A DNA stretch of 64,000 nucleotides from Burkholderiales bacterium (GTDB taxonomy: Bacteria > Pseudomonadota > Gammaproteobacteria > Burkholderiales > SG8-41). The translations under genes were made by a program, and so were the position numbers. The notes beneath the pieces were generated by a model. It worked only from the letters and a program-made list of their open reading frames with translations. It was not told the origin of the DNA and made no database searches. Below are positions 55,482 through 64,000 of this stretch, piece by piece. Numbering within the stretch: position 1 is the stretch's first letter; the number at the start of each line of letters is the position of its first letter. The stretch covers positions 1 to 64,000 of the forward strand of contig DATAJS010000022.1 of assembly GCA_036262035.1 (NCBI GenBank), given 5' to 3'.

Positions 55482-56882
55482 TTACTGGGCGCTGGAACGC
55501 AGCTCGTGAGGTGAGCCGCGGCTGTCGACGGTCTGCAGCAGCACCGGCCGGCGCCAGGCGCGGTGGACGTACTGCACCACCCGCGCGGCGCGCTCGAGGT
55601 CGAGGCCGCGGCCGTCGGCCTCAAAGTCGTGGACCAGCACCAGCGTGCCGTCCTGCTTCATCTCGCCGACCGAGATCCGCGGCGCGCCATAGTTGAACTT
55701 GGGCTGAAGGATCGCTTCGCGGATCTTGTTGATGTCGCGATTGGCGACCTTGATGCCTTCGTCCACCTTCGCTTCGTAGACGAAGAGCCCGAGCTTTTCA
55801 GCGAGCTCCGGATCCAGGAAGTTGCGGATGAAGCCGAAATCGTCCTCGTCGCGCCGGATCTCCTGCGCGCGCTCGAGCCCGAGCTTCTCGACGATGCATT
55901 CCCACATCGAAAAGCCGACGTGGTAGGGATTGATCGCGAGCGCCGCCTGCTGCTCCCCGGCGAAAGGCCGCACGACGTTCGAGTGACACGTCACCGCGTC
56001 GAGGTAGAGATCCTCCGGCAGGAAATCGGCTTCGCGCAGCAGGCGGGCGTGCCAGTACGTCGCCCAGCCTTCGTTCATGATGTTGCACGCGAAGACCGGG
56101 TAGAAGTAGAACGACTCGTGTCGCACCGCGAGAAATACGTCGCGCTCCCAGTCCTCGAGCTCGGGTCCGTACTGCGCGATGAACCACAGCAGGTCGTGCT
56201 CCGGGTGGGGCGGGAAGGGCGTGGTCTTATGCTCGCCCGATTCCTGCACGCGCTCGGTCTCGCCGGGCAGATTGCGGAAGCGGTTGGAGAACGGGTCGTC
56301 GGGTCCCGGCCGCGACGTCGGAGCGGGCTTACGCTCCTTGGGATACGGCTGCCGGTGCAGCTCCTGGTTGAGATCGACGTGAGGCTCGAGCGCCAGGGCG
56401 CAATCGAGCATCGCTTCGACGCGCTGGTGGCCGTAGGCCTTCACCGCCTGCTCGATGCGGTGCGCCTGCGCCGCAGCATGCTCGACGATGTTCGTTCCCG
56501 ACATCTCGGCGAAGCGCGCGAAGAGGTGGTTGTTCTTCGCGAAATCGGCATGGCCCAGGACGTGCGCGGTGACGAGCGTGTTCTCGGCGAGCGTGTTGGT
56601 GTTCACCAGGTAGCCGTGGCACGGATTGCCCGGGAACATCACTTCGAAGATCCGCGAGTGGCCCATCGACTGCCGGATGAGCTGGTGGATGTAACGCACC
56701 CCGAACGACCAGTGCGGCATGCGGATGGGCAGGCCGTAGATCGCCACTTCGTTCATGAAGTTGTTCGGGACGAGCTCGAAGTCGACCGGGTGGTACGACA
56801 ATCCCAGCGACTTCGCGAGCGTTTCGATGCGCTTGCCGTAATCCTGCAGGCGCTCGTTCATGTCCGATTGCGTGAGGCTCAT
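55482..56882 (-). CDS. SpoVR family protein (YcgB-like)
   Basis: A 466-residue protein, the SpoVR/YcgB family: MNEVAIYGLPIRMPHWSFGVRY, GNPCHGYLVNTNTLAENTLVTAHVLGHADFAKNN, CNIMNEGWATYWHARLL and EAKVDEGIKVANRDINKIREAI. The family is linked to spore cortex formation in Bacillus but is broadly distributed in non-sporulating proteobacteria. It is the last gene of the prkA-yeaH-spoVR operon; its ATG overlaps yeaH by 4 nt. Stress response and stationary-phase roles are known for the operon elsewhere. Biochemical function unknown. Confidence 0.93.
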   Translation of the reverse strand: MSLTQSDMNERLQDYGKRIETLAKSLGLSYHPVDFELVPNNFMNEVAIYGLPIRMPHWSFGVRYIHQLIRQSMGHSRIFEVMFPGNPCHGYLVNTNTLAENTLVTAHVLGHADFAKNNHLFARFAEMSGTNIVEHAAAQAHRIEQAVKAYGHQRVEAMLDCALALEPHVDLNQELHRQPYPKERKPAPTSRPGPDDPFSNRFRNLPGETERVQESGEHKTTPFPPHPEHDLLWFIAQYGPELEDWERDVFLAVRHESFYFYPVFACNIMNEGWATYWHARLLREADFLPEDLYLDAVTCHSNVVRPFAGEQQAALAINPYHVGFSMWECIVEKLGLERAQEIRRDEDDFGFIRNFLDPELAEKLGLFVYEAKVDEGIKVANRDINKIREAILQPKFNYGAPRISVGEMKQDGTLVLVHDFEADGRGLDLERAARVVQYVHRAWRRPVLLQTVDSRGSPHELRSSAQ

Positions 56883-58081
56883 GTCGCGGCTTCCGCGCGC
56901 TGCACCTGCTCCTGGAAGAACTGACGCAGCGCGTTCCACACGTCTTCGCGGCTCGTCACCCGCGCCATGCCGAGCGGCAGGTTCTCGCGCTGCATGCGGG
57001 AGAAGATGCCGGCGAGCTCGGTCTCGGGGGAGATGCCGTACGCCGGGCGGATCTCGATGAATCCGCCGTAGTTGATGCCCTGGCAGCACTCGCGCAGCGC
57101 CTCGCTCGCGAGCTCGCGGTCGTCGACGAGGTTTTCGCCATCCGAGGCGTAGAAGACGTAGACGTTGTATTGCGCCGGGTCGTAGCGCTCCTTGATCACG
57201 TCCTTGGCGAGCTTGAAGACGGTCGAGGACACCGTGCCGCCGGTGCCGCTCGTCTGGAAGAACTGAGACTCGTTGAATTCCCACGCTTCGGCCGAATGCG
57301 CGAGAAACGCCACTTCGACTTTCGCGTACTGGCGGCGGATGCCCTGCAGCGCGAAGAAGAAGAAGGTCTTGGCGAGCTGGCGCTCGGTTTCGCCCATGCT
57401 GCCCGACACGTCCAGCGCGAAGATGACCGCGGCGTTCGTCGCCGGGCGCTCGCGGCGCTTCAATTGCCGGAAGCGCAAGTCGTCGTCGGTGAAAGGCGCG
57501 GGATCCTGCTGGATGGCCCGGCGGCGGATCGCCTGCTTGACGGTGCGGCGCCGGTCCAGGCGCGAGCGTACGCCGCGCTTGTCCCAACCTTCTCGGACAT
57601 ACTCCTCGTCCTGCTCGCGGGCCGAGGGCTTGGGTTTGAGATCGGGGAGCTTGAGCTCCTCCCACAGCCAGTCGAGCACGTCCTCGACCTTGAGCTCGAG
57701 GACGAACTGAAGATCGCCTTGGCCGCTGCCGGCCTCACTGCCCTGCTGCTCGCCTTGCTGCGGCTGGCCGGGCTTGAGCACCTGGCCCGCTTCGCCGGCG
57801 CCCTGGCCGACACCCGTCTCGCTGTCGGGATCGCGCAAGCGGAAGCGTGCGTGCTCCGCCAGCTTCACCGGCACGAGCACGGTGCCGCCGCCGCCGCCGC
57901 TCAGCACGTCGGGACCGGCGACAAGGTTCGGAAGGCTCTTCTCGACCGATTCCCGCACCTTCTCGTTGTGGCGCAGCCAGTCGCGCGCACCGCGGGAAAA
58001 GAGATCGTACCAGCCGACTTCAGTCGAGATGCGCAGCGGTTGCTGCCAGCGTGAGGGTGGGGGCCTTCGGTAGACAGTCAT
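56879..58081 (-). CDS. yeaH: YeaH/YhbH family protein (DUF444, VWA-like)
   Basis: A 400-residue DUF444 protein with a Gly-rich N-terminal zone (LSGGGGGTVLVPV, then GQPQQGEQQGSEAGSGQGD) and a C-terminal von Willebrand A-like domain whose MIDAS-type motif FALDVSGSMGETERQ is clear, with YASDGEN further on. ATG at 58081 is a modest choice; a TTG at 58096 is in frame but neither has a strong ribosome site. Encoded between PrkA and SpoVR, the canonical order. It is probably a PrkA-pathway adaptor or substrate. Confidence 0.92.
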   Translation of the reverse strand: MTVYRRPPPSRWQQPLRISTEVGWYDLFSRGARDWLRHNEKVRESVEKSLPNLVAGPDVLSGGGGGTVLVPVKLAEHARFRLRDPDSETGVGQGAGEAGQVLKPGQPQQGEQQGSEAGSGQGDLQFVLELKVEDVLDWLWEELKLPDLKPKPSAREQDEEYVREGWDKRGVRSRLDRRRTVKQAIRRRAIQQDPAPFTDDDLRFRQLKRRERPATNAAVIFALDVSGSMGETERQLAKTFFFFALQGIRRQYAKVEVAFLAHSAEAWEFNESQFFQTSGTGGTVSSTVFKLAKDVIKERYDPAQYNVYVFYASDGENLVDDRELASEALRECCQGINYGGFIEIRPAYGISPETELAGIFSRMQRENLPLGMARVTSREDVWNALRQFFQEQVQRAEAAT

Positions 58082-58148
58082 AAATGCGTACCGCAACGCC
58101 TGGGCGTCAGGCCTGAGACTGACGGTAAGACCGACATGGCGGTATCTC

Positions 58149-60122
58149 CTATTCCTGCGCGAGCAGCGTCGTCACGTAGTTCAGTGCCTCGCGGGCGCTG
58201 TGCGCGTCGTAGCCGTATTCCTCCACCAGCCGCTTTTCGACCACCGAAATCTTCTGCTTGGCCTCTTCGTCGGGGCGCGCGGCCGAGCTCACCAGCCGCA
58301 GCACGTCGCGGCGCTGCTCGAATAAGTATTGACCTATGGCGTCGTGCAAAAGTGCGTGGCTGTTGAGCGTAAATTTGTCGCCGCGCTTGAACGCGCCCAT
58401 CGCCTTCCTGACGATTTCCTGCCGGAAGGACTGCTTCCCGGAATCCGAGACGTCGATCTTCTCTTCGACCGACCGCAGGAAACGCTCGTCGGGCTTGCGC
58501 TCCTCGCCGGTGATCGGGTCCTTGATCAGCCGGTTGTCGAGCGTCGCCTCCACTTCGTCGAGGTATTTGTCGAGCAGGTCCTGCGCTTCCTGCTCGAAAG
58601 ACACGAAAAGGGCTTTGTGGACGTCTTCCTTCACCCACTTGTTGTAGAAATCCTTACGGGCGATGACGAGGAAGTCGACCCACTTGCGCTTTTTCTTCGG
58701 GTCGATGCGCGCGTCCGATTCGATCGCGTCCTTCAATCCGAGCAGCACGTCCATCGTCGTCAGGCTCTTGGCCGAGCTCTGGACGATCGCGTTCGACAGC
58801 GCGTTGATGACGAACCGCGGCGAGATGCCGGTCAGCGCTTCGTCGGGCATGCGCGCGCGGATGCGCTCGGCTTCGGCGCGGCTGATACCCTCGGCTTCTT
58901 CGCCGGCGTGCACGCGCACTTTCTTCGAGGCGTCGGACTCGTTCTCGCCTTCGTGCAGGCGGGTGAGGATGGCGAACACCGCCGCGGTGTGCAGCACGTG
59001 CGGATCCAGGTGGACCTCGGAAAAGGCGGGCGCGTTCGAGATCAGCTTCTGGTAAATGCGTGCTTCGTCGTTGAAATTGAGGGTGTACGGGACCTGGATG
59101 ATGACCATCCGGTCGAGCAGCGCTTCGTTCTCGCTCTCCTGGAGGAACTTGCGGAACTCGGCCAGGTTGGTGTGCGCGAGAATCGTCTCGTCGAGGTGGA
59201 TCAGCGGGAAGCGCGACACCTTGACGTTCTTTTCCTGGGTGAGCGTGAGGAGCAGATACAGGAACTCGCGCTTGACCTTGAGGATCTCGATCATCTCGAG
59301 CATGCCGCGGCTCGCGGCATACACCGCGCCCGACCAGGACCACGCCCGCGGGTCGCCTTCGTCGCCGAAGGTGGCGACTTTCGACAGGTCGACCGAGCCT
59401 ACGAGGTCGGCGATATCGGCCGTCGTCGGGTCGTGCGGGGCATAGGTGCCGATACCCATGCGCCCGGCTTCGGAAATGAAGATGCGCTCGACCGGCATCT
59501 TCATGAAATCGCCGATGGTGGCGGAGGTGCTTTCGCCTTCCTCGGCGGCCTCCTGCCCTTCGAGGCGCGCGCGGCACATCGGGCAGAGGTCGCCGGTGAT
59601 CTCGACCCCGTAGGTCTCACGGAACTTGGGCCGCAGCGTGTAAGGCACGAGGTGCAGGGGCGATTCGTGCACCGGGCAACCCTGAATCGAGTAAATAGCG
59701 CCTTCGTCGGTGTGGCTGTACTCTTCGAGGGCGCGCTTGAGCAATATAACTATGCTCGATTTGCCGCCCGCGGGCGGTCCGAGCAGCAGCAGGAGGCGCC
59801 GCCCGACCTCAGAACCCGCACTGGCAGCGCGGAAATAGTCGGCGAGCCGCTCGAGCTCGTCGTCGATGCCGAAAAGATCGTCGGAAAAGAGGTTGTAGCG
59901 CGATTTCCCGTTGGCACCCTCTTCGACCCCCTGCCAGCGGATCATGTCCCACATGTACTGGTGGCTGGTCCGGGTGACCGAGCGGGAATTGGACGGCAGG
60001 ATCTGTTCGAGAAAGTCCGCGAAAGTGCCGGACCAGTGGGCCGCTCGATGCTGCTGGGTGAAGGCGACCAGACTCTTTACAAAGTCGCCATGGCGCTCTG
60101 ATTCTTCCGAACGGTTCGACAT
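58149..60122 (-). CDS. prkA: PrkA family serine protein kinase (YeaG)
   Basis: A 657-residue AAA+/kinase protein. Walker A is GPPAGGKSS at residues 115-123; a zinc-type motif is seen at LCPMCRARLEG, then IGDFMKMPVERIFISEAGRMGIGTY, and a C-terminal kinase-like region (YNKWVKEDVHKALF, LDKYLDEVEATLDN). PrkA phosphorylates an unknown 60-kDa target in Bacillus and controls nitrogen or stress responses in E. coli. GCGGAGGGC fixes the ATG. It leads the prkA-yeaH-spoVR operon. Confidence 0.94.
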   Translation of the reverse strand: MSNRSEESERHGDFVKSLVAFTQQHRAAHWSGTFADFLEQILPSNSRSVTRTSHQYMWDMIRWQGVEEGANGKSRYNLFSDDLFGIDDELERLADYFRAASAGSEVGRRLLLLLGPPAGGKSSIVILLKRALEEYSHTDEGAIYSIQGCPVHESPLHLVPYTLRPKFRETYGVEITGDLCPMCRARLEGQEAAEEGESTSATIGDFMKMPVERIFISEAGRMGIGTYAPHDPTTADIADLVGSVDLSKVATFGDEGDPRAWSWSGAVYAASRGMLEMIEILKVKREFLYLLLTLTQEKNVKVSRFPLIHLDETILAHTNLAEFRKFLQESENEALLDRMVIIQVPYTLNFNDEARIYQKLISNAPAFSEVHLDPHVLHTAAVFAILTRLHEGENESDASKKVRVHAGEEAEGISRAEAERIRARMPDEALTGISPRFVINALSNAIVQSSAKSLTTMDVLLGLKDAIESDARIDPKKKRKWVDFLVIARKDFYNKWVKEDVHKALFVSFEQEAQDLLDKYLDEVEATLDNRLIKDPITGEERKPDERFLRSVEEKIDVSDSGKQSFRQEIVRKAMGAFKRGDKFTLNSHALLHDAIGQYLFEQRRDVLRLVSSAARPDEEAKQKISVVEKRLVEEYGYDAHSAREALNYVTTLLAQE

Positions 60123-60572
60123 TCTTGCCCTCCGCGCTGAGATGCTCTCGCCTGCTGTATTCAAACAGCGTACCAGGTCGTATCCATCCCCCCTGCGCGG
60201 CTTCGGACATTCGGAAAAACAAGCAGCTACACGTGTCTTTTGCCGCGCACAAGCGCGCCGTTAGAGCTTCGGCACGTCAAGAACCTCGTTTTTCGGTTCG
60301 TCTCCCTCTAACGCACGATGCGTCTTTGCGTCATACAACGATTAACCGCTCTTCCGGTATCGGGCAGAAGGAAGATGTGCGGCAAATTGGTCCCTTCAGA
60401 GCCTTGTACCGCGTTCGTCGTGTTTGTACAACATCGGCTTTCAAGCTTTTTTCCCGTTTCAGGCGGTCTGTATCGTCAAAACAACAGACAGGAACCCATT
60501 TGTCATGCGCGATTCGCTCCATAATGACGCTTGCCGCACCGCGGTGTCGCGTAAAAAAGAGAGGAGACCGAG
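60123..60572. other. 450-bp divergent intergenic region
   Basis: No gene is recognisable in this stretch between the prkA and Bug 9 starts. It has unusually mixed, lower-GC sequence for the window and should carry promoters for both divergent units. I could not place -35/-10 elements confidently. Short ORFs here are weak and lack family features. Confidence 0.45.
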
Positions 60573-61556
60573 TTGAACAGGGAAAAAAAGGCGCTTGTGG
60601 CTGCGTGTATTACCGCGGTCGGCTTCGTAACGTGTGCTGATGCGGCCGAGCAGGCTTATCCCACCCGACCGATACGATTCGTCGTGCCGTATCCGCCGGG
60701 GGGCACCACCGACATCGTCGCGCGCGGCATCGGCGCGAAGCTGTCGGAACGGTTCGGACAGCAGGTCGTCGTCGACAACCGCGGCGGCGCGAGCACGATC
60801 ATCGGCGCGGAAGCCGTGGCGAAAGCGGCGCCCGACGGTTACACGCTGCTGCTCACGACCGCGACGACGATGTCGATCAATCCGCAGGTCTATCCGAAGC
60901 TGCCTTACGATGCGGTGCGCGATTTCGCGCCGATCAGCTCCGCCGTCTACGTGCCGTTCGTCATCGCGGCGCACCCGTCGGTGCCCGCGAACAACATTTC
61001 CGAGCTGATCGCGCTCGCCAAAGCAAAACCGGGAACGATCAAGTATTCGACGCCCGGAAACGCCTCGAGCAACCACGTCGCGGGCGCGCTGCTCGAATCG
61101 ATGGCGGGCATCAAGCTCCTGCACGTGCCCTACAAAGGCTCGGGTCCCGCCGCGACCGCCGTGCTGACCGGCGAAGTGCAGTTCGTGATCACAGGCATCG
61201 GCACGCTCGTCTCGCACTGGAAAGCGGGCAAGCTGAAGGTGCTGGCGATCGGATCGGACAAACGCCATCCGAACTGGCCCGATCTGCCGTCGACGGGTGA
61301 AGCGGGCCTCAAAGGCTACGCCGCCGGAACGTGGTTCGGCGTGGTGACGCGGGCCGGCACGCCGCGTGCGATCATCGATAAGCTGAACAAGGAAATCGTA
61401 GCGGCGCTGGCGAGCCCCGATCTCAAGGACCGGCTGGTCGCGCTCGGTTTCGACGTGTTCTCGGGAACGCCCGAAGAGTTCGCGGCGTTCATGAAGAACG
61501 ACAGGGCGCGCGCGGCCAAGGCGATCCAGGCGGCGGGGATCAAGGCGAGCGAGTGA
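60573..61556 (+). CDS. TctC/Bug family periplasmic receptor (Bug 9)
   Basis: A 327-residue receptor starting at a TTG (60573) preceded by AGAGGAGACCGAG; no ATG in frame gives a full leader. Leader LVAACITAVGFVTCADA, mature start EQAYPTRPIRFVVPYPPGG, VDNRGGASTIIG, DGYTLLL, HVPYKGSG and LKGYAAGTWFGVVT. Divergent from prkA. Ligand unknown; the downstream gene is on the opposite strand and converges on it. Confidence 0.91.
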   Translation: MNREKKALVAACITAVGFVTCADAAEQAYPTRPIRFVVPYPPGGTTDIVARGIGAKLSERFGQQVVVDNRGGASTIIGAEAVAKAAPDGYTLLLTTATTMSINPQVYPKLPYDAVRDFAPISSAVYVPFVIAAHPSVPANNISELIALAKAKPGTIKYSTPGNASSNHVAGALLESMAGIKLLHVPYKGSGPAATAVLTGEVQFVITGIGTLVSHWKAGKLKVLAIGSDKRHPNWPDLPSTGEAGLKGYAAGTWFGVVTRAGTPRAIIDKLNKEIVAALASPDLKDRLVALGFDVFSGTPEEFAAFMKNDRARAAKAIQAAGIKASE

Positions 61557-61568
61557 TGCTCGCGTCCA

Positions 61569-62912
61569 TCAATCCCGGTTATCGGCGTATCGATACCATT
61601 GATACGCGAGGCGCTGGCCGAGACGTCTGAACGACGCCAGCGGAAATCGCGGCAGCTCGCCGCTCACCGGCAGCGTCGACATCGGCTCGTGCGCGATCGC
61701 CGCGGCGAGCCGTTTGCCTGCGTATAGCGCATACGACACGCCGCTGCCCTGGTAGCCGATCGCGTAGTGAACGCTTGCATCGTCCGCCGCGCGCGAGACG
61801 TGCGGCAGGAAGTCGGGCGTCAGACACACCCAACCCCACCAGTCGTAGTCCGCGGTGATGTCGCGCAGCGCGGGCACCTTCTGCTTCAGCCCGTCGAGCA
61901 GCGCTTCGCGCTGCGCAGCCTGGCCATCGGTCGTTTCCACGATCTTGCCGCGCCCGCCGAAGAGGATGCGATCGTCGGGCAGGCGCCGCCAGTAGTACAG
62001 GAGATTGCGCGTGTCGGTCAGCACGTGGCTCGTCACGAAGCCGCCTTGCTGTTTTTCTTCCCGCGTCATCGGACGCGTCACCACGATGTGCGACAGCACG
62101 GGGAGCGTCGTGCCGCGCAGCGCCGGGTGCAGATGCTCGGGCGTGTAGCCGTTCGTCGCGACGACGACGGTTTTCGCGCGCACGCTCCCGTTCGGCGTCG
62201 CGAGCACGTGCGTCGCGCCTTCGCGCGTCCACGAGATCACCGGCGACGCGCTGTGCACCTTCGCGCCCGCGTCGCGCGCCATGCGCAGCACGCCGAGCGC
62301 GAGCTTGAGCGGATGCACGGCGACCGCATCGGGGAATCGGAGCGCACCGTGTGCTTCGGGGCCCGCGAAGTGGCGCTCGCGCAGCTCGTCGGCTTCGACG
62401 AATTCCGCCGGGTACTCGAACTCGCGCTGCAGCAGCTCCGCTTCGCGCTTCAACCCCGGCGCGCGGCTGGCGCGGTGCGCGATCTTGAGGTGGCCCGCTT
62501 CCAGGGCATCGCATGCGATGTCGCCTTGGTCGATCATCGCGCGCACGTTGTCGACAGCGGCGAGCGCTTCGCCGAATACCGCCCGCGCCGCGTCCCGCCC
62601 AAATTTCTCGATCACCTTGCCCCACGAGTGGCGGCCGATCGCCGCGCGTGCGAAACCGCCGTTGCGGCCGCTGCAGCCCCAGCCGGGCTTGTTCGCTTCG
62701 AGCACCGTCGCGCGTATGCCGCGTTCGCGCGCGAGGTGATAGGCGCACGATAAACCGGTGTAGCCACCGCCGATGATCGCGACCTCGACATCGTGTGAGC
62801 CCGCCAGCGCACCGTCGTCGGGCGGGACGTCGCCCGCGGTGGCGGCCCAGTACGACGGCGCGTAGTCGAGCCCCGTGCCGGGCGTGCGCGCGGTGAGCGG
62901 GTCGTAGCTCAT
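61569..62912 (-). CDS. FAD-dependent oxidoreductase of the DAO/PuuB group
   Basis: A 447-residue flavoenzyme: N-terminal FAD-binding VAIIGGGYTGLSCAYHLA near residues 44-61, CSGRNGGFARAAIG, a central substrate domain and the late FAD motif IGYQGSGVSYALYAGKRLA. This is the D-amino-acid-oxidase superfamily, closest by eye to gamma-glutamylputrescine oxidase-like enzymes. The substrate is probably an amine or amino acid. Its ATG overlaps the enoyl-CoA hydratase stop by 4 nt. Confidence 0.9.
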   Translation of the reverse strand: MSYDPLTARTPGTGLDYAPSYWAATAGDVPPDDGALAGSHDVEVAIIGGGYTGLSCAYHLARERGIRATVLEANKPGWGCSGRNGGFARAAIGRHSWGKVIEKFGRDAARAVFGEALAAVDNVRAMIDQGDIACDALEAGHLKIAHRASRAPGLKREAELLQREFEYPAEFVEADELRERHFAGPEAHGALRFPDAVAVHPLKLALGVLRMARDAGAKVHSASPVISWTREGATHVLATPNGSVRAKTVVVATNGYTPEHLHPALRGTTLPVLSHIVVTRPMTREEKQQGGFVTSHVLTDTRNLLYYWRRLPDDRILFGGRGKIVETTDGQAAQREALLDGLKQKVPALRDITADYDWWGWVCLTPDFLPHVSRAADDASVHYAIGYQGSGVSYALYAGKRLAAAIAHEPMSTLPVSGELPRFPLASFRRLGQRLAYQWYRYADNRD

Positions 62913-63649
62913 CGGCCGCGGAAGCGCGGCTTGCGCTTTTCCTTGAACGCCGCGACCCCTTCCTTCGCATCTTCGCTCTTGCGCACGCCCGCGATCGCGA
63001 GCCGGCCGTAGGCCGCGAGCTCCGAAGGTCCTCGCGGAATCACGTGCGAGACGAACTCGCGCAGCACGCCGAGCACGAGCGGCGCGTTCTCCGCGAGACG
63101 CCGCGCGTAGGCGAGCGCGGCTTCGAGCTGCTCGCCGGGACGCGCGAGCTTGTTGACGAAGCCTACTTCGTACATGCGCCGTGCGCCGATCTCCTCCCCG
63201 AGGAGCATGAGCTCCATCGCCACCTTGTGCGGAATCTTCGCGGCCAGGCCCGCGACCACCGCGCCGGTGAATCCGACTTTGGCCTCGGGAAACATGAAGC
63301 GCGCATCGTCCGCGGCGACGCACAGATCGCACATCTGCACGACGACCACGCCGCCGCCGACGACCCATCCGCCGACCGCCGCGATGAGCGGTTTCTCGAG
63401 CTCCACGCCGACGTTCGGGACGCATGCGGGGAAATCCTCGGGCGGCCCTTTGATGTCGGCGCCTCCGGTGAAATGGGCGCCGGCGTGCGTGATGACGCCG
63501 ACCCGATCGTCGCTCTCGTTGAGCCTGAACCACGCGTCCCGCAGCGCGAGCGCCATGTCGTTGTTGATCGCGTTGCGCTTCTCGGGTCGGTTCAGGGTAA
63601 TGACGGCGATACCGTCTTTCGATTCGTACGTCAGCGGCGTATCAGCCAT
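62909..63649 (-). CDS. Enoyl-CoA hydratase/isomerase family protein
   Basis: A 246-residue crotonase: IAVITLNRPEKRNAINNDM, the first oxyanion segment GAHFTGGADIKG, the second GGWVVGGGVVVVQMCDLCVA, and EAKVGFTGAVVAG. The C-terminal AAFKEKRKPRFRGR is typical of enoyl-CoA hydratases. The usual catalytic Glu positions are only partly clear (hydrophobic VVVVQ replaces the second helix's usual acidic residue), so an altered reaction is possible. It is downstream of the partial acyl-CoA synthetase by 12 bp and overlaps the FAD enzyme, suggesting a CoA-ester pathway. Confidence 0.88.
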   Translation of the reverse strand: MADTPLTYESKDGIAVITLNRPEKRNAINNDMALALRDAWFRLNESDDRVGVITHAGAHFTGGADIKGPPEDFPACVPNVGVELEKPLIAAVGGWVVGGGVVVVQMCDLCVAADDARFMFPEAKVGFTGAVVAGLAAKIPHKVAMELMLLGEEIGARRMYEVGFVNKLARPGEQLEAALAYARRLAENAPLVLGVLREFVSHVIPRGPSELAAYGRLAIAGVRKSEDAKEGVAAFKEKRKPRFRGR

Positions 63650-63661
63650 GGTGTTTCCTCG

Positions 63662-64000
63662 TCACGTCTTTACTACGGTCGCACGCGCATCCAGCGCGAT
63701 CACGCCGTTTTCCTGCACGAGCAGGGGATTGAGATCGAGCTCGACGAGCGCAGGGCCGAGGGCATGCGCGAGCCAGCTCACGTTCACGATCGCGTCGGCG
63801 AGCGCATCGACGGCGAGCCGCGGCCGTCCTCGCGCGCCGTCGAGCAGGGGCCAGATGCGCAGGGACCGAACGAGCTCGCGTGCGCGATCGCGCGTGAGCG
63901 GCGCGAGCGCGACGGCGGTGTCTTTCAGAACTTCGACGAACACGCCGCCCGCGCCGACGAGCACGACCGGACCGAACTGCGCGTCGTGCCGTGCGCCGAC
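63662..64000 (-). CDS. NDP-forming acyl-CoA synthetase, ATP-grasp subunit domain (partial, 5' end outside window)
   Basis: The C-terminal 112 codons of a larger protein; the 5' part lies beyond the window edge. The visible sequence QFGPVVLVGAGGVFVEVLKDTAVALAPL and ALVELDLNPLLVQENGVIALDARA match the ATP-grasp domain of ADP-forming acetyl/acyl-CoA synthetases (acs/pat-like). It would activate carboxylates to CoA esters for the hydratase downstream. Confidence in the family is good; substrate and full length are not visible. Confidence 0.88.
   Translation of the reverse strand, partial: VGARHDAQFGPVVLVGAGGVFVEVLKDTAVALAPLTRDRARELVRSLRIWPLLDGARGRPRLAVDALADAIVNVSWLAHALGPALVELDLNPLLVQENGVIALDARATVVKT

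Noticed and set aside
58329..60101. 590-codon plus-strand ORF antisense to prkA
   Set aside because: Shadow of a strongly conserved PrkA gene.
60318..60524. Short ORFs in the prkA-Bug 9 intergenic region
   Set aside because: No ribosome sites or family features, and lower coding-like composition; treated as regulatory DNA.

Overview
The window is GC-rich, densely coded DNA from a betaproteobacterium, most likely an uncultured member of the Burkholderiales. This is inferred from nine TctC/Bug periplasmic receptors (an expansion typical of Bordetella/Cupriavidus relatives), from YaeQ, DUF1415 and YqhA proteins, and from the prkA-yeaH-spoVR operon. No rRNA or tRNA gene was seen. No transposase, integrase or phage gene was recognised. 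Almost every long ORF antisense to these genes is a GC-codon shadow.

Layout. 1-2.9 kb: a YdjM-like membrane protein, an App1-type phosphatase and Bug receptor 1. 3.0-8.65 kb: a signalling operon of hybrid histidine kinase, CheR, CheB and receiver-kinase. 8.65-12.5 kb: an overlapping DUF2157-DUF4401-GDYXXLXY membrane operon led by a cysteine-rich Kazal-like protein's neighbour genes, then BON and YaeQ. 12.5-14.5 kb: a divergent Bug pair. 14.5-20 kb: a complete dipeptide-type ABC importer (SBP, B, C, D, F). 20.2-25.3 kb: an exported methyltransferase, a cupin, an SDR, a SLOG-type protein, a SnoaL protein, a membrane TIR protein and a higBA toxin-antitoxin locus whose toxin is frameshifted. 25.3-37.6 kb: four more Bug receptors interleaved with three SDRs, a cupin, an MFS carrier, a thiolase/DUF35 pair and a GlcG-like protein. 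37.6-41.6 kb: a hydroxyacid dehydrogenase, a periplasmic sugar-binding protein coupled to a diguanylate cyclase, and YqhA. 41.6-51 kb: a co-directional run of Bug, double glycosyltransferase, unknown protein, FAH hydrolase, alpha/beta hydrolase, ThDP enzyme, cytosolic sugar-binding-like protein and DUF1415. 51.1-55.4 kb: a sugar-acid dehydratase, an SLC13-type carrier with an apparent CTG start, and an Old Yellow Enzyme. 55.5-60.1 kb: prkA-yeaH-spoVR. 60.6-64 kb: Bug 9, a FAD amine oxidase, an enoyl-CoA hydratase and the 3' end of an acyl-CoA synthetase.

Together the genes suggest a versatile heterotroph taking up carboxylates and peptides and catabolising them through CoA, keto-acid and aromatic-type chemistry. 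The receptors have no TctA/TctB membrane partners here.

The most striking features are non-genic. At least six families of intergenic inverted repeats occupy gene borders. In several places they have been captured into coding sequence: they form the C-terminal tails of four proteins, and a 27-bp tandem expansion of one family encodes the signal peptide of a Bug receptor. Four SDR paralogues also lack the canonical Tyr-x3-Lys catalytic pair.
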